From contig NNSG01000009.1 of NCBI GenBank assembly GCA_002256485.1, positions 45,778-109,777 of the forward strand: a DNA stretch of 64,000 nt. The letters are read 5' to 3'. Positions 31,801 through 40,143 of the stretch are shown one piece after another; positions within the stretch are counted from its first letter, which is position 1; each line of letters opens with the position of its first letter. A program made the translations under genes and the position numbers. The stretch is from Fidelibacterota bacterium 408169 (lineage in GTDB: Bacteria > Fidelibacterota > Marinisomatia > Marinisomatales > TCS55). Below the pieces are notes generated by a model. The model searched no databases and had not been told where the DNA came from. It worked only from the letters and a program-made list of their open reading frames with translations.

Positions 31801-32591
31801 TCTGTATCCCAAAAAGAGTTTGTTACCACAGACTGCGTACTATTACCACCCATTAATCCACCAGGTAGACCACCTGATGTTAGTAATCCAGCATAATAAC
31901 TGTTTGTTATAGTAGAATTACCTGCATCTTGCCCGATTAATCCACCTCCATAATAATTAGTTGTTACCGTTGCTGTACTGTAAGATTTACTGATTGTAGT
32001 CGTATTTGCATACCCAACCATACCACTCGTATAGTAACCAAGATTCGTACTGTAACCGGACGTAACACTTCCTGTGCTAAAACAACCTGTAATGGTTGAA
32101 CCATTATCACTACCAGAAAGAGCGCCTACAAAATAATACCCAGTTATATCTACATTCGTTAAACCCAAATCTTTAATGGTCGCATTACTCGTACTTCCAA
32201 AAAAACCAGCATAATATGAACTTGAATGAGGGCGATATATGGTTAATTGATCAATGGTATGATTCCCGCCATCATAGGTCCCTGAAAAATTAATAATTGA
32301 AAAACCCATAGCCGAATCAGGTGTGCTATTATCATTATCATGGTCTCCCACATTCCAAGAAGCAGAAGATGATGCATCTATGTCTGCCGTCTGCTCATAA
32401 TACTTCCCCGCTCCCCATTCACCGCTAGCTTGAGAAAACCAAAGAAGATTTTCTAACGTAGCAATAAGATATGGATCTGTTTCTGTTCCAGAACCGGATG
32501 GGGCCGTTGCTGTTTGGCCAAATAGACCAACCGTTAAAAATAATGTTGTGACGAAAAGTCGCAAAGTTGATTTTATCGTGTTTTTTTTCAT
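28569..32591 (-). CDS. Giant secreted adhesin-like protein with cadherin-like repeats and sorting domain
   Basis: 1340 aa. Signal peptide; an N-terminal GLUG-like repeat region (GTYDGGNHTIDQLTIYRP, VGALSGSDNGSTITGC, GGLIGQDAGNSTITNSYY); an Ig-like piece; a LamG/concanavalin-like domain (LVAWYDGNDPHGTGNVS ... VENYLANKWGL); at least three tandem cadherin-like repeats (SATDADGDALTYSASSD, VNDAP) with Ca-binding Asp patterns; then the C-terminal sorting domain. Probably an adhesin or matrix protein on the cell surface. Its start overlaps the lone receiver gene by four bases. Confidence 0.88.
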   Translation of the reverse strand: MKKNTIKSTLRLFVTTLFLTVGLFGQTATAPSGSGTETDPYLIATLENLLWFSQASGEWGAGKYYEQTADIDASSSASWNVGDHDNDNSTPDSAMGFSIINFSGTYDGGNHTIDQLTIYRPHSSSYYAGFFGSTSNATIKDLGLTNVDITGYYFVGALSGSDNGSTITGCFSTGSVTSGYSTNLGYYTSGMVGYANTTTISKSYSTATVTTNYYGGGLIGQDAGNSTITNSYYAGLLTSGGLPGGLMGGNSTQSVVTNSFWDTDVSGQSTSVGGGTGKTTEEMKDIDTYTSTATTGLSTAWDFTGTQNDDSGNNDYWVLYPEIYPIFTWQNGMPYFSSISSSAINVNGGNYDSTYTVTFTGTDPNGEALSYSATYSGSGSVTLSVSAGTQSGNDTPGTLLVTPSEEGSGTITISASDSSNTVTMNIEYIDDRTYDSFRLESLGTLVAWYDGNDPHGTGNVSVGDEIETWVDKSENNIHVTQSESDKRPVVVAEGNNYSLQFDGNDMLGVDNTTMEQAFGEMTIISVVKSSVSGYKNIMGRESAVWEYQWHGSAKLNMYIAYSEQDGSSDTYPFDGQARIGLFRYHDANDALDQWIDGTSTYTSNHNKTIPSSTNDFYVGARMGTSEFFNGEMLELIVFSEYLTNTNRERVENYLANKWGLNGDDLEPEDGETFEVVNVAPSLATIADASTDEEIASVRVLSATDADGDALTYSASSDTLAVTVAVSNDTLTLTPAINWNGTANITITVSDGSLSDTTAFVLTVIAVNDAPVVSTPLVDVAIDEDDFGAVIVTALEAHFNDVDLDDDLSFNATALGTGLDSLSLSDDDGMGAMGRFVNYGSAKIMTIKRSVKKNSQAKSFTFGQSEDKSALIDIVSINNPIGQSRSSSRTDSTSLIVYPTENFFGNVDIVITATDDSGEVAIDTLNLTIENLNDAPSLAALADASTDEEIASIHLLSATDADGDALTYSASSDTIAVTATVSNDTLTLTPAVNWNGSADVMVTVSDGSLADTSTFTLTVNAVNDAPFVFQSMADITVDEDADTLSLAIDGVFDDIDIMNGDSLSITAVSLNTDLITVGSDANAVPFLLFSANGNGETDVIVTATDIEGLSASDTINVTVNAINDRPSFTLIQMDTVLTISLSDLSTGYLDIAWEEAVDVDGDSIIYHYTSILTIGTVTEQIDTTVVDTSFSLMSYQSLYDKLYALESTTAELEWNVYADDGLISVPADNGPLTLSIDVSNLSVEDEIIPDVFALHQNYPNPFNPVTTIRFDVPEHSLVKMEIYNILGQSVRTLVNQDLNAGFHSIQWNGTNDQGKPLASGMYIYSIQANGFHAVKKLVYMK
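29519..29790 (-). repeat. Cadherin-like tandem repeat, copy 1
   Basis: About 270 bases coding for a roughly 92-residue module (APSLAALADASTDEEIAS ... SATDADGDALTYSASSD ... WNGSADVMVTVSDGSL ... VNAVNDAP). It matches 30284-30563 at both protein and DNA level. Confidence 0.8.
30284..30563 (-). repeat. Cadherin-like tandem repeat, copy 2
   Basis: Partner of 29519-29790. The two are separated by a diverged segment containing FNDVDLDDDLSFNAT and a low-similarity linker, so the repeats are not directly adjacent. Confidence 0.8.
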
Positions 32592-32980
32592 GGTGTTATC
32601 CTTTTGGGTTTGGATTGATTTAGGGAAAGAAATAATGATTTCAATTCATGGCAATTAGCCGGTTTTTGTATGAATGGAATATTTAAACGTGCGACCGTTT
32701 CTTTTTTGGAATCATCTGCCGAAATGATGATGGTTCGGTCTTCCAAGTGCAATGCAGTCACAATATCCATAGCATTGCCATCAGAAAGATGGTAATCCAA
32801 AACCAGGCAATCCGGTTGGGTTTCTTTTGCCGCTTCCACGGCTTCGGCAACTGATGATGCCTGGGCACAGATATTTGCCACACCTGTATTCAGGATTGCG
32901 TCCTTGATTGCAGCCAAGCCATGTCTTTCGTCATCGACCACAAGAACAGAAATGGGTTTATTTCCCGCAGTCATTTCCAT
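32588..32980 (-). CDS. Stand-alone response regulator receiver domain
   Basis: 130 aa, only a receiver domain. Acidic pocket VLVVDDERHG, phospho-acceptor Asp in CLVLDYHLSDGNA, conserved Ser in IIISADDS and Lys in PFIQKPANC are all present, so it should be phosphorylatable. There is no output domain. It overlaps the start of the giant adhesin gene by four bases, an unusual coupling of a cytoplasmic signalling domain to a surface protein. Its kinase may be the LytS-like protein a kilobase upstream (inference). Confidence 0.9.
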   Translation of the reverse strand: MEMTAGNKPISVLVVDDERHGLAAIKDAILNTGVANICAQASSVAEAVEAAKETQPDCLVLDYHLSDGNAMDIVTALHLEDRTIIISADDSKKETVARLNIPFIQKPANCHELKSLFLSLNQSKPKRITP

Positions 32981-33137
32981 TTATGATTGTTGTAAATCAT
33001 ACACTGGAAAATGAAGCATATAATTACTGAATATAATTATATTGATGCAGATGGGAATATAATGTTGTGAACGATGATATAGATGGTGTGAATGGGAAAA
33101 ATATTTCACACGATTCATGATATTTGAATGTTATTAA

Positions 33138-33179
33138 TCTTCATTGAAAGGCGGACAAATAGATCTTCCGCAATGAAGA
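33138..33179. repeat. Intergenic palindrome with CTTCCGCAA core
   Basis: Arms TCTTCATTG (33138-33146) and CAATGAAGA (33171-33179) pair perfectly; the inner sequence contains GGCGGACAAAT and CTTCCGCAATG, related to the loops of the palindromes at 18648 and 4539. It lies between the LytTR regulator and the receiver gene. Confidence 0.5.
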
Positions 33180-33197
33180 ATTATTAACAGGAATTAT

Positions 33198-33920
33198 TTA
33201 TACAATCATTCGTTCTTTGATGGCAGCAGAAAAAGTTCTGCTTACGGATAATGGTGTATCCTCCCCTTTAATATATATTTTAAACGTTCCTTTACTATAA
33301 GGCTCAATTCGAGCAACTTTATTTATATTAATAATTGTGGAACGATGAATTTGTATAAAATCTTTTGAGGGGAGACTCTTTTTCCAATCTGATAGTGATT
33401 TACGGATGAGAACCGGTTTAGCTTGTGATATATATAATTGTGTATAAACGTCATCTGCTTGAATATACTTGATATCAGATATTAGGATAAATTGTATTGC
33501 CTTATTGGTTTGTATAAAAATGCGGTCATCCAGAGAAAAAGGTTCTGCCAATTTTTTGGTATTGGGATCTTCTTTTAAATTATCTAGGGCTTTTGTAATT
33601 CGTTCAGCCGTAGGTGGCTTTAAAATATAATCCAACGCATTTACTTCAAAAGCACGTATTGCATAATTATCCATGGCAGTAACAAATATAATTTTTGTAT
33701 GTTTAGGAATAAAGGGTACTAAATCAAACCCCAACGCTCCTTTGAGGTTAATATCCAGAAATATGATTGAAAAGTCTTTTTGAATTATTGCACTTTTTGC
33801 TTCTGTCAACGAGGATGCTTCTGTAATCAAATATTTTGAAGAAACAGTTTGTATTATTTCACTAATCTGCTTTCTTGCAAATGTTTCATCATCTACAATT
33901 AATATATTTGTTTGTGTCAT
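33198..33920 (-). CDS. LytTR-family response regulator
   Basis: 240 aa. Receiver domain at residues 1-120 (ILIVDDETFARKQI, phospho-Asp in IIFLDINLKGALGFDLV, Lys in YILKPPTAER) and a C-terminal LytTR DNA-binding domain (YIQADDVYTQLYI, IQIHRSTIININKVARIEPYSKG). It is cognate to the overlapping histidine kinase (4-base overlap). Target genes are not identified; the neighbouring surface proteins are candidates. Confidence 0.94.
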   Translation of the reverse strand: MTQTNILIVDDETFARKQISEIIQTVSSKYLITEASSLTEAKSAIIQKDFSIIFLDINLKGALGFDLVPFIPKHTKIIFVTAMDNYAIRAFEVNALDYILKPPTAERITKALDNLKEDPNTKKLAEPFSLDDRIFIQTNKAIQFILISDIKYIQADDVYTQLYISQAKPVLIRKSLSDWKKSLPSKDFIQIHRSTIININKVARIEPYSKGTFKIYIKGEDTPLSVSRTFSAAIKERMIV

Positions 33921-35029
33921 AATAAAGGTAATGTTAAAGTAACAATCACTTTTCCATCTTCCTCAGCATGGGATAAAGACCATTCATCTTTATAATGAAG
34001 TGTTAATCGTTTTCGAATATTTTCTAAACCGATACCACCATCATACTCAACAAATTCATCATTATTATTTTCATCCTTTTTATGAACCCATTTACCATCA
34101 TTCTCTACAATAATTATTAAATTTTTATTTTCTTCTCGCACATAAAGATCAATACTGAAATTACCAGTATGAGTTCTATAACCATATTTAACCGCATTTT
34201 CAATTAATGGGAAAATGATCATCCCAGGTATTTCAAAAGTAAAGAGTTTTTCTGAACATGATATGGATGCTTGAAGTATTTCCTCAAATCGAATTTTTTG
34301 TAATTCAAAATACTCTTTAATTAAGTTTATTTCATTTATTAATGGTATCTTTTCTGAAGAATCTTTACTTAAAATATGTTGAAAATATTTTGCCAGATGC
34401 ATGGTCATTTCCCGTGCTCTATCTGGAGATTCTTTAATTAAATAATGGAGAGAATTTAGAACATTAAAAAGAAAATGCGGTTTTAATTGAAAGCGCAATG
34501 TTTTAAGTTGTTCAGACTTCATTTTTTCTGTAATTAAAGTCCGTTTTTTATTCACTACAATGGATAGCTGAAGCAACTTCAATAAAAAATAAATGGTATT
34601 CCAAAAGCAATAAATAATGATATGATTCACCATTATCTGGGATATATCATTTACAATTGGAAGACCATCAACAAAAGTAGGAACAATATATGCATGAAAT
34701 ATTGCAGCAAATGCCCCACTGATAACTGCAACACAAAATGAGATTAACAATATGTGATTAAAGGGCTGATCAATGATATGTATCTTTTTATATAATAAAC
34801 GATTTAATGATGTCAGTATTACACCTGTAACACAAGCAATCGCTGAATACAAGATGGCTCTATCTATAGACAAGTCCGGAAACAGAGCTGACACTTTATG
34901 CAAAATGATAAAAAACATCATTGTCCAGCCATAAAACTGTAAGGACCAAAATGATATTTTTTTATAATACGAAGGAATATCCAAATAGAGTTCTTTATTA
35001 CTTGGTACGTGATTTTTTTGAGAGTTCAT
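33917..35029 (-). CDS. LytS/YehU-type sensor histidine kinase
   Basis: 370 aa with four or five membrane helices in residues 25-170 and a His_kinase (PF06580-type) core: phospho-acceptor His in LRFQLKPHFLFNVLNSLHYL, then MTMHLAKYFQHIL, N-box IFPLIENAVKYGYR and G-box DGGIGLENIRKRL. No periplasmic sensor domain, so the signal is probably sensed in the membrane. Forms a two-component pair with the LytTR regulator. Confidence 0.94.
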   Translation of the reverse strand: MNSQKNHVPSNKELYLDIPSYYKKISFWSLQFYGWTMMFFIILHKVSALFPDLSIDRAILYSAIACVTGVILTSLNRLLYKKIHIIDQPFNHILLISFCVAVISGAFAAIFHAYIVPTFVDGLPIVNDISQIMVNHIIIYCFWNTIYFLLKLLQLSIVVNKKRTLITEKMKSEQLKTLRFQLKPHFLFNVLNSLHYLIKESPDRAREMTMHLAKYFQHILSKDSSEKIPLINEINLIKEYFELQKIRFEEILQASISCSEKLFTFEIPGMIIFPLIENAVKYGYRTHTGNFSIDLYVREENKNLIIIVENDGKWVHKKDENNNDEFVEYDGGIGLENIRKRLTLHYKDEWSLSHAEEDGKVIVTLTLPLL

Positions 35030-35057
35030 TATATATCTAAATTATTTTTGAAAGAAT

Positions 35058-36167
35058 TTAATTCTGAAACGGTATTTTTATATACTTCTTGGCTGCCTCA
35101 ATAGTATATGTATAATTATCCAATGATATACATTTTTTATAGGCACGTTTTGCTTTTTCACGCTCATGAATAAGATCGTGTATCTGCCCTTTTAAGCACC
35201 AGGCATTTGCTAATATAATGTCCAATTCTGCTCCATACTTCTCAATTGCCTTTTCAATGTATATCAATGCTTGTTCAAAATTCCCCTCTCTAAAATGAAA
35301 CAATCCTAACTCATATTGCAAATATCCATAATACCAGTCTTTCTGAATATCGGTCAATTTTGGATACATTTTTTTCAAAATATTTATAGATGTTAGAGCA
35401 GAATTCATTTTCCCACTGCGGATAAGACTTTCTGTATATAGAATACGGAAATAAAAGTTTCCGGGGAATTCCTCCACCAGTTCACCGCTGTGTTCCAACG
35501 CATTTTCCGGGTCCACATCCACCCAGAGATATATAAATGACAAAATCCCCTTTGCTTCGATCCATGACCAAGGGCCATCATTCGCTGCCCGCTCGATCTT
35601 ACCCCGCCCCCCATCACGAGACGGATCCAAACCCAGCAAACTGGCGCCCCATTGAATCAGAACATTACTTAAGCCTGCATAATATTCCACAATCCCAATG
35701 GGTAATGCTGCATCAACAATGTCCGGATGATCTTTTTCCACCGATTGGATGATCCGAAACCCGGAGTAGGCCCAGTTCAGCGTTTCCAGCCATTCCTTCT
35801 TCCCCAAGTAAATTCGAGCCATAAGGCCGGTTGCAGAACCGAGATACAATTGATAATTCGGATCAGTTGGAAATTGTTCAACCAATGATTCATACACTGG
35901 AATAACCTCATTCAGATCATTCTCCAGATCAGTATAGGTCTGCTCTACTGTCGAGTTTGCCTGATTATGAAGCCATCGAGCCGCTGCCCATGTCAGGTGT
36001 ACCGTAGGATTCTCCGGATGATCCTTACGGGCATTGGCTAAAATTTCAATGGCTTCTATTGTTTCATAATTGTAAAAGGCATTGACACCTCTGCGGACTG
36101 CTTCATCGCCGGGGTATGGTTGGGCAAAAATACATGAGGATAAAAAAGTTAGTACGTATTTTTTCAT
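35058..36167 (-). CDS. Secreted TPR-repeat protein
   Basis: 369 aa, signal peptide of about 16 residues (MKKYVLTFLSSCIFAQ), then tetratricopeptide-like helices (AIEILANARKDHPENPTVHLTWAAA, ALIYIEKAIEKYGAELDIILANAWCLKGQIHDL). Probably a periplasmic protein-binding scaffold. It is upstream of the kinase gene on the same strand and downstream of a second TPR protein, so the four may be cotranscribed. Confidence 0.82.
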   Translation of the reverse strand: MKKYVLTFLSSCIFAQPYPGDEAVRRGVNAFYNYETIEAIEILANARKDHPENPTVHLTWAAARWLHNQANSTVEQTYTDLENDLNEVIPVYESLVEQFPTDPNYQLYLGSATGLMARIYLGKKEWLETLNWAYSGFRIIQSVEKDHPDIVDAALPIGIVEYYAGLSNVLIQWGASLLGLDPSRDGGRGKIERAANDGPWSWIEAKGILSFIYLWVDVDPENALEHSGELVEEFPGNFYFRILYTESLIRSGKMNSALTSINILKKMYPKLTDIQKDWYYGYLQYELGLFHFREGNFEQALIYIEKAIEKYGAELDIILANAWCLKGQIHDLIHEREKAKRAYKKCISLDNYTYTIEAAKKYIKIPFQN

Positions 36168-36201
36168 ATAAAATGTAAAATATATTTTTTTAATAGGGTG
36201 A

Positions 36202-37794
36202 TCAACCCTGCTGGGCGATCATGAGCCAACCCCTAGCTTCATTGCTGTCGGGGTTTAATTCCAGGCTCCGCTGCCAGGCAGCTTTAGCCAACTGGTGTTC
36301 ATTCATTTTCCAGTAAGTAATACCCATTCCGGTGTATGCTTCGGCATCCATGGGTTTCAGTTCCACCACTTCCTGGTAGGCGACCAGCGATTCCTTGTGC
36401 ATGCCCTTTTCCCGGTAATATTTCCCCAAACTGCGCATTGCACCAGGAAGCCAACTGCGAGAATGATTATTTACACTTAATGCCTTACTGAATGAAGTCC
36501 TGCCTAAAGATGATTCACCCAGGCGGTTGTATTCCACTGCCATGATATAATAGGCTTGAGGCAACAATGTTTTTACTAAGGGATGTTGAGGGGAATAGTG
36601 AAGAAGGTCTTCCCATGCAACTGCAGCTCGACCCCATTCATTGGCATTAAAATAGCTTAATCCCTGCATGTAGCGGGCATCTACATCATAGTTGTTCAGA
36701 TACACTACATCGCTGAAAGCCAGTGCGGCGTAAACGTATTTACCTTGATTGAAATATAAATGTCCAAGTGATAGATGTGCATCCTCATTCCGGGAATCCA
36801 TTTTGATGGCATTTTGGTATGAGGACTTTGCTCTGTCGACCTCACCCAATTCTTCGTAGGCCCTGCCTTGTAAGAAAACAAATCCACCGTGTTCTGGGAA
36901 TTTCTCTTTAGCTAAAACAGCTAGTTTAATAGCATCTTCAAAATCGCCGGAATTGAGTTTTTGCTTGATGAGAGTCAATTGTTGTGCCGGCCCATCTGGG
37001 TTCCTTACAGCAGATTGTTCTAAGACAGTTGTATTTTCTGATGAACTTCTGCCAGTAGCAAGAATATCCAAAGTAGCTCGATGGCTCGGATCTAGAGATA
37101 AGGCTTCTTCATAGGACTGACGTGCTTTCACCATATCACCCATATTCTGGTACATATTTCCTAAATAGAAATGAGCATCGGGGTTTAATGGATTTCTTGT
37201 TAGGACTCGCAAATATACATCCTTGGCGTTTTCCCAATCGTGGGATTGTTCATAATGCATTCCCAATTGCCGCTGTGTTCGAATATCATACGGCGTTTTT
37301 TGCGCAGCCGATTCATAATCTTGAGTTGTGTATTTGGATTTGGATTCAATGCGCACCACTTCTTTTTTCTGGGGGGATTCCAAGTAACGAGTCGCATGTG
37401 CCAGGCGTTGGCTGCTGGTCTTCATCTTGTTTGTGTAATCGAATAATTCCCCAGTTAGCTGCATAACAGAAACTTCTTTTTTGGGGACGGGTGTTGCAGC
37501 TACTTTTTTAGGTGCTGATCTTTTTGATCTGCTGGATCTTTTTTTCTTGGACGGTTTTTTCTTTTTAGAACTTTTCTTTTTTTTGGTTGGGCGCTTCTTT
37601 TGAGTCTTTTTCTTCGAAGGTTTCTTTTTCTTTTTGCTACTTGACTTCTTTTTCTTTGATGATTTTTTCTTTTTCTTCTTTTTTTCCTGTTCCTGTGCAA
37701 CTACAGAATTGAAGTTTGTGTGAATGGGGAGTGCACCGGCAAGAAAAGCCAGTAAAAGTAAACGTGTGATCCAGTGGAAGAATTTTATACGCAT
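36202..37794 (-). CDS. Secreted TPR protein with Lys/Ser-rich tract
   Basis: 530 aa. A signal peptide (about residues 1-33, ending SVVAQ) is followed by about 65 residues made almost only of Lys, Ser, Arg and Thr (runs such as KKKKKKSSKKKKSSSKKKKK), a hinge with VAATPVPKK, and then at least eight TPR units (DPSHRATLDILATGR, DAHLSLGHLYFNQGKYVYAALAF, MDAEAYTGMGITYWKMNEHQLAKAAW). The tract resembles AlgP or histone-H1 tails, but here it is exported. It may bind DNA, teichoic-type polymers or LPS in the envelope; this is speculation. Confidence 0.85.
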   Translation of the reverse strand: MRIKFFHWITRLLLLAFLAGALPIHTNFNSVVAQEQEKKKKKKKSSKKKKSSSKKKKKPSKKKTQKKRPTKKKKSSKKKKPSKKKRSSRSKRSAPKKVAATPVPKKEVSVMQLTGELFDYTNKMKTSSQRLAHATRYLESPQKKEVVRIESKSKYTTQDYESAAQKTPYDIRTQRQLGMHYEQSHDWENAKDVYLRVLTRNPLNPDAHFYLGNMYQNMGDMVKARQSYEEALSLDPSHRATLDILATGRSSSENTTVLEQSAVRNPDGPAQQLTLIKQKLNSGDFEDAIKLAVLAKEKFPEHGGFVFLQGRAYEELGEVDRAKSSYQNAIKMDSRNEDAHLSLGHLYFNQGKYVYAALAFSDVVYLNNYDVDARYMQGLSYFNANEWGRAAVAWEDLLHYSPQHPLVKTLLPQAYYIMAVEYNRLGESSLGRTSFSKALSVNNHSRSWLPGAMRSLGKYYREKGMHKESLVAYQEVVELKPMDAEAYTGMGITYWKMNEHQLAKAAWQRSLELNPDSNEARGWLMIAQQG

Positions 37795-37853
37795 GACAGG
37801 CTGAATGAATTTACGAAAAGGGAGAATAATGAAAAGGTCTTTTTGAGCAAAAA

Positions 37854-39035
37854 TTATTCATTGTAAGAAATCCATTCTGATTGAATTCTACCATCCTCAC
37901 CCGGTTCTGTCCAAGTAACAAAAATAAATCCGTTTGACATTGCCAATTTTGGATATCCACTGCCACGACCCGAGCTAATGGCAAAGGATTTAAATGAATT
38001 AACATCTCCAGATGAACTGTTTACTGTTTTCAATATTAATACGCCTGATTCTTCTCCTTCTTCCAGCCAACTGACTAATACATTTTTATCATCTAACCAA
38101 ATGAGATCGGTGCGGCCAATGGAAGACCCACCATCCAAACGTATTGGATTTCCAAATGTACGGCCGCCATCATTGGAAAAAGAAATATTTACTTGTGGAT
38201 TATTCTCCGGAGCTGTGTACCAAGCAATTGCCACATTTTCGCCATTAGCTCTCATGGCAGGCCCATTCACCGGACAACCGGGAACGATCCAGCCATCATC
38301 ATTAATAGGACGTGGCGATTGAAATCCATTAACAAATGCTAACTGAATATTTCGTGTTTCATCAAAATCACGATCACGAAATGCTACAAGCGGTCCCACG
38401 CTGGTATTCACTGCTGCAGTAGGGCAACATTCACATACTCTTATATCTAATGTCGTTTCATTTTTTAATTTCAAATCGCTAGATAATCCGGATGTATATA
38501 CTGCCATATCGCCCATTGTATGTGTTTTAATATCATATTCTCCCATATGTCTACCGTCCAACCAGATAAATCCCAATCCTCCTGAAGTATTTGTGAAAAA
38601 CGAAACAAATCCATGTTCACCTTTTCCCGCATCTCTGTGAGGCCTAATTGGATCAGACCATGTTTGACCCTTGTCACTAGATACAGAAATATTTATTCCA
38701 TAATCATAGGTACCTTCACCTATCATTTCCAGCCATGATACAGCAAGTGTATCTCCACCCTTGTGATAGATTTGTGGTAAATCAGCCCAGTTTTTGAAAA
38801 AAGATTCACTGGATACAATTGTATCTTTTTTTGTCCAGCTGTTTGCAGTGAATTCAGACATAACGATTTTATTATTGCCCTCATACCAGATCATGATAAA
38901 TCCATCATCGGTCTGACAAATATTTGGATAAGCACTGCCCAGCGCTGTATCGGGGCTGGCAGGTACACTATTTTTTCCACAGGAAAAAAACAGCCCCGCA
39001 AAAAGCAGGGTTGTTAATGAAAGTCGTAAATTAAT
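37854..39035 (-). CDS. BNR-repeat (sialidase-like) lipoprotein with ATT start
   Basis: About 393 aa. The frame has no ATG, GTG or TTG before a lipoprotein signal peptide (LRLSLTTLLFAGLFFSCGKN, lipobox FFSC); the first in-frame ATG (38894) would remove it. An ATT at 39035, five bases after GGAGG, is the best start, overlapping the stop of the upstream gene. The body is a beta-propeller with BNR/Asp-box motifs (SVSSDKGQTWSDPI, SFSNDGGRTFGNPI) and CECCPTAAVNTS. Sialidase activity cannot be claimed: the catalytic Arg triad was not located. Confidence 0.75.
   Translation of the reverse strand: MNLRLSLTTLLFAGLFFSCGKNSVPASPDTALGSAYPNICQTDDGFIMIWYEGNNKIVMSEFTANSWTKKDTIVSSESFFKNWADLPQIYHKGGDTLAVSWLEMIGEGTYDYGINISVSSDKGQTWSDPIRPHRDAGKGEHGFVSFFTNTSGGLGFIWLDGRHMGEYDIKTHTMGDMAVYTSGLSSDLKLKNETTLDIRVCECCPTAAVNTSVGPLVAFRDRDFDETRNIQLAFVNGFQSPRPINDDGWIVPGCPVNGPAMRANGENVAIAWYTAPENNPQVNISFSNDGGRTFGNPIRLDGGSSIGRTDLIWLDDKNVLVSWLEEGEESGVLILKTVNSSSGDVNSFKSFAISSGRGSGYPKLAMSNGFIFVTWTEPGEDGRIQSEWISYNE
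38984..39015 (-). terminator. Terminator-like hairpin inside the BNR signal-peptide region
   Basis: On the minus strand AACAACCCTGC (39015-39005) and GCGGGGCTGTT (38999-38989) form an 11-bp stem with one mismatch and one G-U pair, loop of five U, followed by seven U (38990-38984). It follows the HMA-protein stop by 16 bases, a normal terminator position, yet lies within the coding frame of the next gene. It may terminate most transcripts and limit expression of the BNR gene. Confidence 0.65.
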
Positions 39036-39360
39036 GCATTCCTCCGATTTTGCAACAGGGAGCTAAAGATTCATAAGCTACAGCATCAGCCTGTGTATTG
39101 TTCGCAGAATAGCCAAGAGCGGATATTGCCTTTTCAATCGCTGATAAATCCACCATACCTGCTTTGTATTCGATATGTCCCACTTTCTTTTCAAGGTCTA
39201 CATCAAAAGCAACGACACCGTCCAACGCTTTTACACCTTCTTCAATGGTATTTTCGCACATACCGCATTGCATGGTGTTTAATGCAATATCTGCTTTTGT
39301 AGTGTCACCACTACAGGCAATTAAGCTTAAAATAGTTAGTGTTATAAGAATTTGTTTCAT
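39031..39360 (-). CDS. HMA-domain lipoprotein (periplasmic metal-binding)
   Basis: 109 aa, lipoprotein signal (MKQILITLTILSLIACSG, lipobox LIAC). The heavy-metal-associated domain has MQCGMCENTIEEGVKAL (CxxC) and GHIEYKAGMVDLSAIEKAISALGY, like CopZ/MerP. The C-terminus adds a CCKIGGMH tail that could supply further ligands. Anchored in the periplasm, it would bind Cu or Hg. The metal island lies 12 kb away, so a link with it is only suggestive. Confidence 0.88.
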   Translation of the reverse strand: MKQILITLTILSLIACSGDTTKADIALNTMQCGMCENTIEEGVKALDGVVAFDVDLEKKVGHIEYKAGMVDLSAIEKAISALGYSANNTQADAVAYESLAPCCKIGGMH

Positions 39361-39491
39361 TATGATCCTTTCTTTTGTGTGTTAGTCTTAAAATATTAAA
39401 AATTTCGCTGGAAAGTTCAGTCCAACTCCAAATCCAAACAATAATTATTTTTCTTATAAAATTACAATTTTCAGAACCGAGTATAGAAATT

Positions 39492-40094
39492 TTAATAAGT
39501 AGGAGGTGTAATTATCCAAACTACTTCTACTGTTTCCGACCCACAATTTGAAAAACCATGTGGCTGAATACTGGTATAATACATACTGTCCCCGGCATTC
39601 AAAACATACTCTTCTCCACGAATTATAATTGTCAGTTCTCCTTTTAAAACCAAAACAAATTCTTCTCCCTCATGAACGTATTCGCCTTTTGAGCCAGCTC
39701 CAGGTTCTATAACTTCATACAGTGGCTCCATCATTCTGTGTTTGAGATTTGTTGTTAACAATTCTGATTGAATACCGGGACTTGGAAATTTGATTGGAAT
39801 TCGCTGATCCTTTCGCATAATAACCAGATCAGAATGATTTTCCTCGGTAAGAAATTCTGCCAAGGTTAACCCGAGAGCATTCACGATACCTTTTAACACT
39901 GAAACTGAAGGTGTCATTTTGTTGCGTTCAATTTTAGATATGGTTGCATTTGTACATCCTGCGAACTCAGCCAATTGGCTTAAGGTCATATTCTTATCTC
40001 TACGTAATTTTCTAATACGTGGACCTATGGTATTTTCATCTATATCAGAAGATTGTTTTGATTTATGTACAGATACTTTTTTCGTTCTTATCAC
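39492..40094 (-). CDS. XRE-family transcriptional regulator with cupin domain
   Basis: 200 aa. Helix-turn-helix (residues about 25-80: RKLRRDKNMTLSQLAEFAGCTNATISKIERNKMTPS) and a C-terminal cupin (EGEEFVLVLKGELTIIIRGEEY ... HGFSNCGSETVEVVWI). This architecture is shared with PuuR-type regulators of polyamine and amide use. It follows the nitrilase gene of the transporter operon, so it probably regulates that operon in response to its substrate. Confidence 0.92.
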   Translation of the reverse strand: MIRTKKVSVHKSKQSSDIDENTIGPRIRKLRRDKNMTLSQLAEFAGCTNATISKIERNKMTPSVSVLKGIVNALGLTLAEFLTEENHSDLVIMRKDQRIPIKFPSPGIQSELLTTNLKHRMMEPLYEVIEPGAGSKGEYVHEGEEFVLVLKGELTIIIRGEEYVLNAGDSMYYTSIQPHGFSNCGSETVEVVWIITPPTY

Positions 40095-40143
40095 TTCACC
40101 CTTCTTACTTTTTTTTGCATTTAGTTTTCCTTCTCATTCCTCA

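Noticed and set aside
38894..38894. ATG at 38894 as the start of the BNR protein
   Set aside because: It would delete the lipoprotein signal peptide that lies upstream in the same frame.
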